Positions 45,925 through 55,522 of a DNA stretch of 64,000 nucleotides are shown piece after piece; position 1 is the first letter of the stretch, and every line of letters starts with the position of its first letter. The translations under genes were made by a program, and so were the position numbers. A model generated the notes under the pieces. The model was given only the letters and a program-made list of their open reading frames with translations, did not search any database and had not been told where the DNA came from. Location: NCBI RefSeq assembly GCF_030445035.2, contig NC_080682.1, positions 36,872,770-36,936,769 of the forward strand. The letters are read 5' to 3'. The stretch comes from Dasypus novemcinctus. Its lineage: Eukaryota; Chordata; Mammalia; Cingulata; Dasypodidae.

Positions 45925-48728
45925 CTTGATGATGGCTGGTGCTGGATCCGGGTGAACGGGGCGACCTCTGGGCCGTATCCACTGTCAATGTTATCTCTCA
46001 CCGAAGGCATAGGGTGCTGATCGTTCGGTGGAACTAATGGGTCAGTGGTGGGCCGAATGCAACGCCCAGGAACCCAGAGCGGCTGCGGCTCAGAATCTGG
46101 AAAGACGCAAGCAAAGCCCCTCCCCTGTGTTAGGAGGGGAGCTGGATCTTGCCAACGATTTGTGGCAGGGTCTTTCCAATGGACGAGGGGAACTTGCGAG
46201 GGCTGCCACATGGGTCCCCAGTGTTTATGGGTGGGGGAGATTCTATGGTCATCGAAGGTTAGGAGATTGTGATGAATGAGGCAGGCAGTCACGACGTCGG
46301 CGGGGGCCTTGTGGGGAGAGCAGGCCCTTTCTTTTTGAATGAGTAGCTTGAGCTGTTGGTGAGTGCGCTCGACGATTCCTTGCCCCTGTGGATTGTATGG
46401 AATGCCAAAATGATGCGTGATGTGATACATCTGCACGAAGCTGGCGAAGGCGGCACTGTGATATGCTGGTCCGTTGTCTGTCTTGAGATCCCATGGAATT
46501 CCCATGAGCAAAATAGCTTGGCGAAGCGCCTGGACGCAGTGTTTAGCACTTTCCCCTGTAAGAGGGACTGCATAGCACAGATGTGAAAAGGTGTCAATTG
46601 CCACATGAAGATATTTGAGGCGGCCAAATGCACTGACATGAGTGACATCTAATTGCCACCTTGAGTTTGGGCGGAGGCCACGGGGGTTAACACCCTGAGG
46701 CTGCAAAGGCCCAAGTGGCAACAATGGCGTGCAAGTCCGGCCCGTGCGCACAAGGTGTTTGCAAGTTTCAGTGGGAAGGTCTGGGAAGAGCTTCCGGATG
46801 GACCGCGCGGAGAAGTGGAATTGGGAATGCAGGAGCTTGGCTTGATTAACAAAGTCTCCAAGCCAAGGCCCGTCGGCAGGGTTTTCATGTAGGAGGACCG
46901 GGTTTACCTGGCAGCTTGACACAGAAGCATCAGCGAGGTCATTCCCTTGAGCCAGCGGTCCTGGTAGGCCAGAGTGGCTTCTGATATGAGCAAAGAACCA
47001 AGGCTGCTGCCTCGCCTCAAGCAGTCGCTGTACGAAAACGAGCGCTCGATCAATGTTTGAGTCACCCGGTAAGAAAGTGGCAAGCGGGAGGCTGTGGCAC
47101 ACTTGAAGAGTGTATAGGCTGTCAGTGAAGATGTTGAGAGACTGGTTTGGGTGGAGGTTAAGGACTGCAGCGACGGCTAGAAGCTCACCTACTTGAACAG
47201 AGAAGTCATTTGCGAACAGCAGTTGCCGCGGCTCAGGATTCTCAGGAGTGTATATGATGGCAGCAAACGCCGTTTTTGAGGCATCTGTGAAGGCAGTGAT
47301 AGCTGAAGGGATCGGGTTCCGTGCGGGCAATGGACGGAACGGGTTGGAAAACGCCAATTGAGACATTCCCTGCAGCAATCGGTGATGAGGATAGTAGTTG
47401 TCAAAGGAGCCACGAAAGAGCTCTACCAGGCTCTGCATTTGGGCATTGTTCATGATGAGGGAGGTAACTTCCTTGGCATCTAAAGGCCAAACAATGGTGT
47501 GTGGCGGGATGCCATACGTTTGTATGGAGAAAAGTACTAAGTCAGTGGCCAGCGCGATCCAGGCCCTTGTAAAAGGGCAGATTTTCGGGAGTTTGCTCTT
47601 TGACGTATGCAGAAAAAGGAGAGGGCCATCTTGCCACAAGAGACCTGTGGGAGTGATTGGCGTTGGCAGAACTAAAGCCAAAATTGGAAGGTTAGGGGAG
47701 AACTGCTCCAGGCGGCACTGCTGCTGAGCGGCGCTAACTTGCTGGACGACTTCTCAAGCAGCAGGAGTGATGGTGATGCTGCGGGTGGCTGCAGTTGGTG
47801 GGCTGTCTTTGGTCTGCAAGAGCTCGAAGAGGGGTTGCATCTGCGCTGTTGTGATGGGCAGCGCTGAGCGAAGCCAATTGATTTGTCCGCAAAGTTGTTG
47901 GAGTTCAGTCAGCGTCATCTTGTGAGAGACATGAATTTGTGGGCTTGTGGGCTGAATGAAGTGATGAAAATGAAAGCCCAAAAATTGAAAAGGAGGTTGG
48001 AGGTTTATTTTGTCTGATTGCACGGTAAGTCCGAGGCTTGAAAGGTTTGTCATCACTGCAGAGAGCAGGTCATTGAGGAGCGCGCTGGAGCTCGCTGCTA
48101 AGAGAAGGTCATCCATATAGTGGAGAATGTATGTTTGCTCTGGATGAAACTTTGAGCGCAGCGGATCAATGGCATGGTTGACATAGAGCTGACATATGGT
48201 TGGGCTGTTCCGCATACCTTGCGGTAGCACTCGCCATTGGAATCGAAGCGCTGCGCCCTGGTTGTTGGTGCGTGGGACTGTAAACGCAAATCGCGGACAG
48301 TCTCGCGGGTGAAGAGGAATAGAGAAAAAGCAGTCCTTGATGTCAATGGTTGCTGCATGAAAATCTTGGGGGACTGCAGTGGGGTGCGGGCATCCTGGCT
48401 GAGGTGACCCCATTGGTTTGATATGCTTGTTGATCTCGCGGAGATCATGGAGAAGGCGGTATTTGCCAGTGCTCTTTTTGCTGATGACAAAGACTGGTGA
48501 ATTGTAGGGACTAGTGGATGACTCTATATGCCCTGCTTGTAGCTGCTCTTCGACGAGGGCAGAGAGAGCTTGCAGCTTGTGAGCTGGCAAGGGCCACTGC
48601 TCGACCCAGATGGGCTCCTCTGTGTCCCATTCCAGAGGGATAGGGTCAGGTTTTGAGATGGGAGCAGTGGCCCCTAGGAGGGGGGCGGGGCAGCACAGCT
48701 GAGAAGGCTTCTGTGGTGATTCGGGCCT
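45906..48728 (-). pseudogene. pol: ERV-B pol (reverse transcriptase, RNase H, integrase), one premature stop
   Basis: The pol frame is open from 48,728 to 45,906 apart from a single TGA at 47,754-47,756. Reverse transcriptase: WVEQWPL, then YNSPVFVISKKS, LRFQWRVLPQGM and the catalytic YMDD near 48,115. RNase H: FTDAS, GEL and FTDSLY. Integrase: HSQFH for zinc binding, WQLDVTHVS, LKTDNGPAY and GQGIVERTHQQ, holding the D-D-E triad. The zinc-binding CxxC has become GxxC (RTGRTC). The frame overlaps the env start by 19 bases. The class II assignment rests on motif context. It is one of the best-preserved coding blocks in the window but is not intact. Confidence 0.92.
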
Positions 48729-49056
48729 TTAACTGGCTGAGGACATCTCTCCCCCATAAGATGGTCTGGACTGACGAGAGGACGAGTGGGCGAATTTGGC
48801 CTTCATGGCCTTCTCAGTCGCTCCAATGCAGAGGCTGGGATGTTTTCCAGGAGATAGCGGCTCCTGTGGCGCCGATGACTTGAGGGCCGGTTTCTAGGGG
48901 CCAGTGATTGAACGCGGCGATTTTGAAGGGAACACAGGAGACTTCAGCGCCAGAATCCAGGAGCCCATCGAGCCATTGCCCATCGATCTTGAGCTCTAAT
49001 GAGGGTCTCTGGCGGTGCGTGATGGGCATTGTCCACATTATGGCTTGGGAATTTTT
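48646..49056 (-). pseudogene. pro: ERV-B protease (pro), frameshifted from gag
   Basis: The aspartic protease that cuts Gag and Pol. The frame is -1 relative to gag. The active-site motif is LLDSGAEVSC (Ser in place of the more common Thr, as in some active retroviral proteases), followed by QVIGATG. A TGA at 48,814-48,816 interrupts it; the frame then resumes with ILWGRDVLSQL, the conserved protease C-terminus, and ends at 48,646. Five A residues (49,052-49,056 in element sense) just before the gag stop are a candidate slip site, but the seven-base pattern is not canonical. No dUTPase domain lies in front. Confidence 0.85.
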
Positions 49057-50804
49057 CGGAGGGCCTCTTGAGGGTGGGGCTGAGGCCTGCCCCGCTGGGA
49101 GTTTAAAGGCTGCTGGGAACCTTGGGCGGAATGGCCGTCGCGGGCCCAGTGATATCCTTTTCCACAACGCGGACACGGCATAGAAGGGCCCCTTGGCCAC
49201 CGCGACGGCGGGTCTGAGTGAGGCGTTGGGCCTGGCTGGGAGCACTCGCGGACGAAGTGGCCGGGTTGGTGGCACCGAAAGCAGACAGGAGTGGGGGCGG
49301 ATGAAACAGCCATGGCAGAGGCAAAGGCAGCGGTGAGTGTCTTGACTTGTGGGTCGACGTCACGGCAAGCAAGGACCCACTCGTGCAGAGCTTTGTCGCG
49401 TATGGGAAGGACTACGGCCCGGAATGGCGCAAGGCACCCGTCTATGATAAGTTCTTTGGCCAGCGCAAACTGGGCATCCTCGCTAGAAATTTTTCGCTGA
49501 CAAGCTTCAAGGACGCAGGCGACAAATGCTGGGAAAGTCTCATTAGAGTCTTGAAGCAGTTGCGCGAGTTTGGTGGGCTGCTTGGTGGAGACTAGAGAGA
49601 AAGACCGCTGGACGAGGACTTTTACCCAGTGCCAAAACCCTGGGTCAATTTGGAGATAAGAACGAGGGTCTGCATAATTGTTGGTCCCCGTATATGCATC
49701 AGAGGGATCGAGGACGCCAGCTTGAGCATTTTCCATGATTTGCCGGTCAACAGCCGCTTGGTAATGGGCGCGCCATTCAATAAATTGACCCGGCGTCAGG
49801 ATGGCACGGGCTAGCGCAATCCAGTCATATGGGAGAACGAGTTGGGTCCCCAACTCCTCAAGTAGTTGCTGCGCATAAGGGCTGCCAATTCCGTCTTCCT
49901 TCACAGCTTTGCGGAGGGTCCTGACCTCTTCCGCTGTAAAGGGTAGCCAAGTTTGGGGTTGCTGTGGTGTGGGCTGCAGATTTAGCGGATACAGCTGGGG
50001 GGTTTGAGAAGACGTGGCACCGGGGACTGATGGAGCAGCCAAGGCAGGTGAAGGGCTATTGCCGTACGGCGGCGGCAAGGGATAAGCGGAATACGGGTAA
50101 GAAAATGGCGGCTTAGCGGCTTCCGGGCGACAACAAAATGGCGGCAGGACCCTTCCGGGCGCCGGTAAAGATGGCGGAGCAGCGACATCCGGCAGCGGAC
50201 AAGATGGCACGAGGGGCGTTTCCGGTTTAGCGGAAGATGGCGACCATGCAGTTTCCGGGCCCGAACCGGATGCTGACTGGGCAGGAAGAGGCGGGTAGAG
50301 GCAGGAGGAGGACACCGGCAAAGAAGAAGCCAGATGCGCGCCATCTTGGGCAGAAGTGGGGGAAGAAGGCGGAAGTCTGCCATATTGGGGAGCAGCAGGA
50401 CTGGTTTCTGTCTGCTGCGGGGAGCTCGGGCGGGGAGGTTCGTGCTCGAGAGCGGCAGCAAGTTGGTTAGACAGAGAGTCAGTGTCGGCGGGCTCATCAG
50501 GATCACAGTCTAGAGGCCGTTTAGGAGAAGCTTCATAAACGGCCTCGGTTGGAGCGCCAAGGAGACAGGCGCGAATGGCAACGAGAATGGGTAGGAGGCC
50601 TGCTGGGAAGGTGCGTTTCTCGTGCTCCATGGTGGAGGTGACTCGATCTATGAGTCGCGAGTATGTGTCCAGGCTCCAGAGTTGGCAGGTGGCGAGCCAC
50701 GGATTAAAAGGGAGCAAGAGATCCCAGTACTTTTGGAGTTGCCGCAAAGAGGCAGCGAGGGCCCTGACTTGTGGCGCCTGATGCAGCGACAAAGAGGCGC
50801 CCAT
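49038..50804 (-). pseudogene. gag: ERV-B gag, open but with a damaged second zinc knuckle
   Basis: The structural polyprotein, open for 588 codons from the ATG at 50,802-50,804 (MGASLSLHQAPQVRAL, with glycine-2 for myristoylation). Matrix covers residues 1 to about 90 (YWDLLLPFNPWL). A long proline/serine-rich region follows to about 285. Capsid runs from near TWLPFTAEEV (about 290) and includes LPYDWIALARAILTPGQF. Nucleocapsid has a normal first knuckle CFRCHQPGHFVREC and a second one, CPRCGKGYHWARDG, whose last Cys is Gly. The open frame extends upstream into the LTR to 50,969, but the MGAS start is preferred. The length is usual for the group. Listed as a pseudogene because of the zinc-knuckle loss, although the frame itself is complete. 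Confidence 0.9.
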
Positions 50805-50907
50805 GATGGGATAGGAACGGGACAACGGCGAGGGGTCCCTACCTGGAGAGGAGGATGATCGCCAATTACAGCAGCAGCAGCAGCAGAGAGGGGCCGGGGG
50901 AGGAGCT

Positions 50908-50927
50908 GCCCCACGTTGGGGGCGCCA
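50908..50927 (-). promoter_or_regulatory. ERV-B primer binding site (tRNA-Lys1,2 type)
   Basis: In element sense TGGCGCCCCCAACGTGGGGC, two bases after the 5' LTR. It equals the ERV-A site with two extra C. Confidence 0.85.
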
Positions 50928-50929
50928 GT

Positions 50930-51332
50930 TGTTGCTGAGCGGGGAGGTCTCAGTCTTGCTCAGGTCCAAGAGTCAGGGGGGGTCAGCTCCTACCGAACCG
51001 CCGGCGGGGGGTGCTCCAGGGATAGAGCACCGGGGCTCTCCAGGTGTGGGGGACGTGCAGTTAGGAAAGAACCACGGAGACCGCCTGAGCACAGGAACAG
51101 GTCTACTTTATTACGGAAGTACACTTGGTTATATATGGTTGGGTAGAGGGAGGAGTAAGATATAGGGAGGGCTAGCTACAGGGCGGTAGTGGATAGGTTG
51201 AAGCTGAAGGACGGTCCTGAGGTAAGCAGTTACTGGAGAAGAGGGCAGATTGTATGTTGGCAATATGGGCAGGACTGGCGGGAAGGACGGCAAGGGCTGA
51301 AAGGGGAGGAGGGGTGGAAAGAGGCGGTAACA
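50930..51332 (-). repeat. ERV-B 5' LTR
   Basis: 403 bp. It aligns end to end with the 3' LTR with about 17 substitutions and one 1-bp length difference. Most differences are transitions, several at CpG. TATATAA lies at 51,129-51,135 and AATAAA at 51,107-51,112. Confidence 0.93.
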
Positions 51333-51337
51333 GTGGA

Positions 51338-52057
51338 GAAGAATTTGACTGCAGGCATTGCAGTTTTCAGTGCAGCTCATCAAATTGCTGAGCATACTTC
51401 TCAGATGTAATCATTTCACTGGGATTCAGAAAGCTGTAATAAATCATACTGACAGCAGACCACCAGACAGTGACCATGAACTTTTTTTGGTGCAAGTTTG
51501 GTTTTGGGAAGTGCTTTGGAGCTTCTTCTCAGTCCAACCACTGAGCTGGTCATTACTGGTTGTAGTTTAAAATCCACTTTTCATTGCACATCACAATCCA
51601 ATTTAGAAATCGTTCCTTGTTGTTGCAAAGAATAAGAGAAGACAACACTTCAAACAATGATTGCTTTGATTTTCAGTCAGCTCATGAGGCACTGACTTAT
51701 TGAGCTTTTATATCTTTCAAATTTGCTTCAAATGCCAAATACTATAGAATGGTCAACACTGAGTTCTTCAACAACCTCTCATGTAGTTTTAAGATAATCA
51801 ACTTGGATGATTGCTCTCAATCGGTTGTTGTCAACTTCTGATGGCCGGTCTCTATGCTCCTCATCTTCAAGTCTCTCATCTCCTTTGCAAAACTTGAACC
51901 ACCACTGCACCATACATTCATTAGCAGTTCCTGGGCCAAATGTGTTGTTGATGTTGTGAGTTATCTCTGCTGATTTATGATCTGTTTTGAACTCAAATAA
52001 AAAATCACTTGAATTTGCTTTTTGTCTAACATCATTTCCATAGTCTAAAATAAATAT
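51338..52057 (-). pseudogene. Mariner transposase, N-terminal and middle part
   Basis: The minus-strand frame near 52,045 opens with a short 5' UTR and the transposase start (reading MEMMLDKKQIQ-like), followed by NINNTFGPGTANE, DERLEDEEHRDRPSEVDNNR and LRAIIQVDYLKTT. These form the two helix-turn-helix DNA-binding parts of Hsmar1-like transposases. The catalytic core further left has several frameshifts. It joins the C-terminal part at 44,117 across ERV-B. Confidence 0.87.
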
Positions 52058-52061
52058 AAGG

Positions 52062-52490
52062 GAAGCAGACTTGGCCCAGTGGTTAGGGCATCTGTCTACC
52101 ACATGGGACATCCACTGTTCAAACCATGGGCCTCCTTGCACAGTGTGGAGCTGGCCCATGTGCAGTGCTGATGCGCACAAGGAGTGCCATGCCACCCAGG
52201 GGTGTCCCCTGTGTAGGGGAGCCTGAAGCGCAAGGAGTGTACCCCATAAGGAGAGCCACCCAGCACAAAAGATAGTGCAGCCTGCCCAGGAATGGCACTG
52301 CCCGCATGGAGAGCTGACACAACAAGAAGACGCAATGAAAAGAAACACAGATTCCTGTGCCACTGACAGCAACAGAAGTGGACAAAGAAGAAGACACAGC
52401 AAATAGACACAGAGAACAGACAACCAAGGTGAGGGGGAGGGGAGAGAAATAAATAAATAAATAATTAAAAAAATAAATAGGAAATAAAAA
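52062..52490 (+). mobile_element. Full-length DAS-type SINE inside the mariner
   Basis: It starts GGGAAGCAGACTTGGCCCAG and ends in an AAATAAATAAATAAATAATT tail. AAATAAATA flanks both sides. It is highly similar to the copy at 40.4 kb. Confidence 0.9.
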
Positions 52491-52519
52491 TCATTAGGAA
52501 AACCATAATGTGAAAAATG

Positions 52520-52937
52520 TGTTGTGGGAAACTGGCTTATCTATTTGTTGCTTCCTGTTATTGTAGATGATGTTGAAATTGCTTCCTATTACTCTAAATG
52601 CTACCTCATTGTAGATATTGCAATTGTTTCCTGTTATTGTAGATGTTACTTTATTGTAGATGTTGCAGTTGCTTCCTGCTACTTTAAAAGATGTTATAAG
52701 TTGCTTCCTGCTATTAAATAAGATCTTGCAAGTTGTTTCCATTAGCAAACAGCTGCTCTTTAGTTTTAAAATAAATACAATGTGGAAACTAGGGTTGAGG
52801 TTCTCAGTTTCAGAAGCTGTGAAGTCCCCTGGTCCCATCTTTGTTTCCTCTCTTGTGTCTTTCTTTCTATCCTTTTATTTCTTTAGTTCTGTATTGCCTT
52901 CCCTTCATGCAGACCTATTGCTGAGCTGGTCTCAGCA
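52520..52937 (+). repeat. ERV-C 5' LTR with expanded U3
   Basis: 418 bp, TGTTGTGGG to GTCTCAGCA. The U3 contains about four to five diverged copies of a TTGCTTCCTG(C/T)TA... unit (52,550-52,745), against about two in the 3' LTR. AAATAAATAC near 52,770 is the likely TATA or poly(A) region. Confidence 0.88.
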
Positions 52938-52939
52938 AC

Positions 52940-52957
52940 TGGCATCTGAACAGGGAC
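52940..52957 (+). promoter_or_regulatory. ERV-C primer binding site (tRNA-Lys3-like)
   Basis: TGGCATCTGAACAGGGAC, two bases after the LTR, matches the Lys3-type site (ending GAACAGGGAC) with three changes. It is thus a different primer type from ERV-A and ERV-B. Confidence 0.7.
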
Positions 52958-53079
52958 CTGAAGGGAAGAAGAGCTTCAAGCTAAAAGGTTTTGTCATGGC
53001 ACAGAGCCCAGAGTGGTTTAAAAGGCCTTCCAAGACCTTGGTGAGTAAAGACACTCTCAGATATTCTAGCAGGGTTGTG

Positions 53080-54585
53080 ATGGGAAATAGAGACAGTTCA
53101 ACAAAATATCATTCATATGTCTGTCTCCTCAAACAAATCCTCAAGGCAGGAGGAACTGAAGCTAGCAAGTCTTATATTTTAGAACATTTATGGATTATAG
53201 AAAAATATTGTTCATGGTTCCCAGCAGTAAAAGTTTAGAATTAGAAAACTGGGAAAGATTAGGAAGAGAGTTAGAAGAATTACATATACAAGGTGTCCCA
53301 CCCTCTGTTACTATTTGGTCCACTTGGACAATTATTAGATCTGTTTTGGAACCTTTGCAAACAGAAGATGAGGAAGGGAAAACAGAAAATAGAGAAGGTG
53401 AGGAAGTCCTCCCTCTGAATTTTTTGATACTAAATCTAAAGTTACTTTGCCTTCAACTCTGCCACTAACCGACTTTACAAAGTCATCCCCCCTGCCCCCC
53501 GCTGATACCTCCTCCACCTCCTATGCCTGGAAATGTTCAGCCAAACTTGTCAGATTTACAACAAGGCATTTTACAGGCTAGAAATGAGGGTGACTTGGAG
53601 GCACTTCGAATAGCTTTTCCGGTCACTGTACAAGAAAGAATAACTCCTGGAGTGGATCCTCAAAATCCAAATAGGGTTTATGAGTTCACTCATGAAGGCT
53701 TCCCACTTAAAATTTTGAAAGAGTTAAAGCAGCCATGCAACAATATGGTACAAATTCTCCTTTAACCTATGGTATGGTGCAGGGGCTGGCTGAAGGCTCT
53801 AGGCTGATCCCAGCTGACTGGTCTGCATTAGCACGCATCACAATAGGGTCTGGGGAGAATTTGCACTTCAAAACCTGGTGGACTGATCATACAGAGACTC
53901 AGGTTGCTCATAATAGAACCCATAATATCCCCATTTCCTTGGATCAGATAGTGGGGATGGGAAATTTGGTGGGAATAGATCAGCAATTAACAAGGAATGA
54001 TCAAGCTATTGCACAGGGCCATCACTGTTGCTAAGGACATGGGAAAATCTGAGGCTAAAGGCCAGCCTCCGGTGTCCTTTCAAAAAATATTACAAGGGCC
54101 TTAAAGAACCTTACCCTGGCTTTATTGCTCAGCTACAAGAGGCTATTTTTAAAAAGTCAATAATTTAGAAGCTGCTGACACTACTTTTCATAATGACTTA
54201 TGAAAATGCTAATCAGGATTGTCAGAAGGCTATCAGGATTATGAAAGGTAAAGTGGGTTTGACTGGATATATTAAATTGTACCAGGATGTAGGGACAGTG
54301 GGCCACTGTGCTACAATGATGGCTCAGGCTATGGCAGGAATGAAAATCAGTAAGGGGTTCTCTGGAAAATGTTTTAATTGTGGGGAAATTGGTCACATGA
54401 GAAAAGATTGTCAGAAAAGGTCTGAAGGAAAAACAATGCCACCCAGACAGAATATTTCTGCTCAGAAACTATTTGAGCTGGGCCTCCACTGTGGTAAAGG
54501 AAATCATTGGTCTAGCCAATGTCGGTGTAATTATCATAAGAATAGCACTCCTTTGTCAAGAAACTTGCAGGGGGCTGGCTCCTAG
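53080..54585 (+). pseudogene. gag: ERV-C gag pseudogene
   Basis: Matrix begins MGNRDSSTKYHSYVCLLKQI at 53,080 and continues in another frame with NWERLGRELEELH and WSTWTIIRSVLEPLQTEDE. Capsid pieces: YEFTHEGFPLKILKELK (53,680s), YGTNSPLTYGMVQGL and LIPADWSALARITIGSGE. Nucleocapsid: first knuckle CFNCGEIGHMRKDC is intact (about 54,369-54,410); the second, HCGKGNHWSSQC, has lost its first Cys. At least four frameshifts or stops break it. Betaretrovirus/HML-type by sequence and order. Confidence 0.88.
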
Positions 54586-54589
54586 CCCC

Positions 54590-55363
54590 ATTCCAAAAGG
54601 AGGCTTTCCCTGTCCAGCAGAGCAATCCTGGCACTCCCCTATTCTCCACAGTGCCCTTGACTTATCTCCCGTCACAGCAGGAAGTACTGCTGTAGATATC
54701 CTTATGGCAAAACCCATTATACTGTTTCCAGGGGATACCCCTATCTGTAGAAAAACAGGAATAAAGGGACTTTTACCAGTTGGCATGATCAGACTTCTCC
54801 TCAGGAGGAGCAGTCTCACCTCCCAGGGAGTTAGAGTGCATACGGGAGTAATTGATTGTGACTATAAAGGAGAGATTCAAGTTATCATGTCCACCTCAGT
54901 TCCATGGAAGGCTGATATTGGAGATCATAGCACAATTGTTGCTCTCTTATGCTCCTGTAGGAGCTAGTGAGAAAATCTGAAGGAAAATGGTTTTGGATGT
55001 ACAGGAATAACAGGAGTATTCTTAAGTGAAATGATTTTAGAATCCCATCCTGTTTGTGACATAAACATTCAGAACAAATGGTTTAAGGGACTTATTGATG
55101 CTGGAGCTGATATTTCTATTAGTTCTAACCACTGGCTCTCTGCTTGGCCATTACAAGATGCCTCTATTTCTGTTGTGGGACTTGGCACTCCCAGAGGTTT
55201 AAAGCAGAGTGTAAAAATTTTTCATTGTCTGGGACCTGATGGGCAACATGCCACCCTGCAGCCGCATGTTGCAGACTTACCTATTAATCTCTGGGGACAT
55301 GATATATTAGAACAATGGCAGGCTGAAATCTATATTCCCCAGGTTAGCCAATATAATAAATAA
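54590..55363 (+). pseudogene. pro: ERV-C dUTPase and protease (pro) pseudogene
   Basis: The first part is a dUTPase, which removes dUTP and in betaretroviruses is fused ahead of protease: ILFPGDTPICRKTGIKGLLP, LRRSSLTSQGVRVHTGV and IDCDYKGEIQVIMSTSVPWK. The Gly of the usual GRSS is Arg here. The protease follows from 55,031 with WFKGLIDAGADISI: the active-site Thr (DTGAD) is Ala, so it would be inactive. The C-terminal LPINLWGHDILEQW is present. Confidence 0.88.
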
Positions 55364-55522
55364 AGTCCACAATTAATAAGGAAACAAGGGCATGTTCCAG
55401 GGTTAGGATTGTATAACCACTACCAGGGAGTTGTTAAACTGATAGATCCCTCAGTTCTTGGTAATCAAGAAGGATTAGGATATTCACCTTTTCCATAATG
55501 GCCACCACTCAGTCTAGCCTCC

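Larger units (their letters stand above)
44113..51337 (-). mobile_element. ERV-B: near-complete class II endogenous retrovirus with a gamma-like env
   Basis: 7.2 kb, read right to left: 5' LTR 50,930-51,332, primer binding site, gag, pro, pol, env, polypurine tract, 3' LTR 44,118-44,519. The 5-bp duplication GTGGA flanks it (44,113-44,117 and 51,333-51,337), inside the mariner. I count about 17 substitutions in about 402 aligned LTR bases (4%). Gag-pol motifs and the lysine primer site are betaretrovirus-like, while env is gammaretrovirus-like. No dUTPase is present between gag and protease. Confidence 0.93.
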
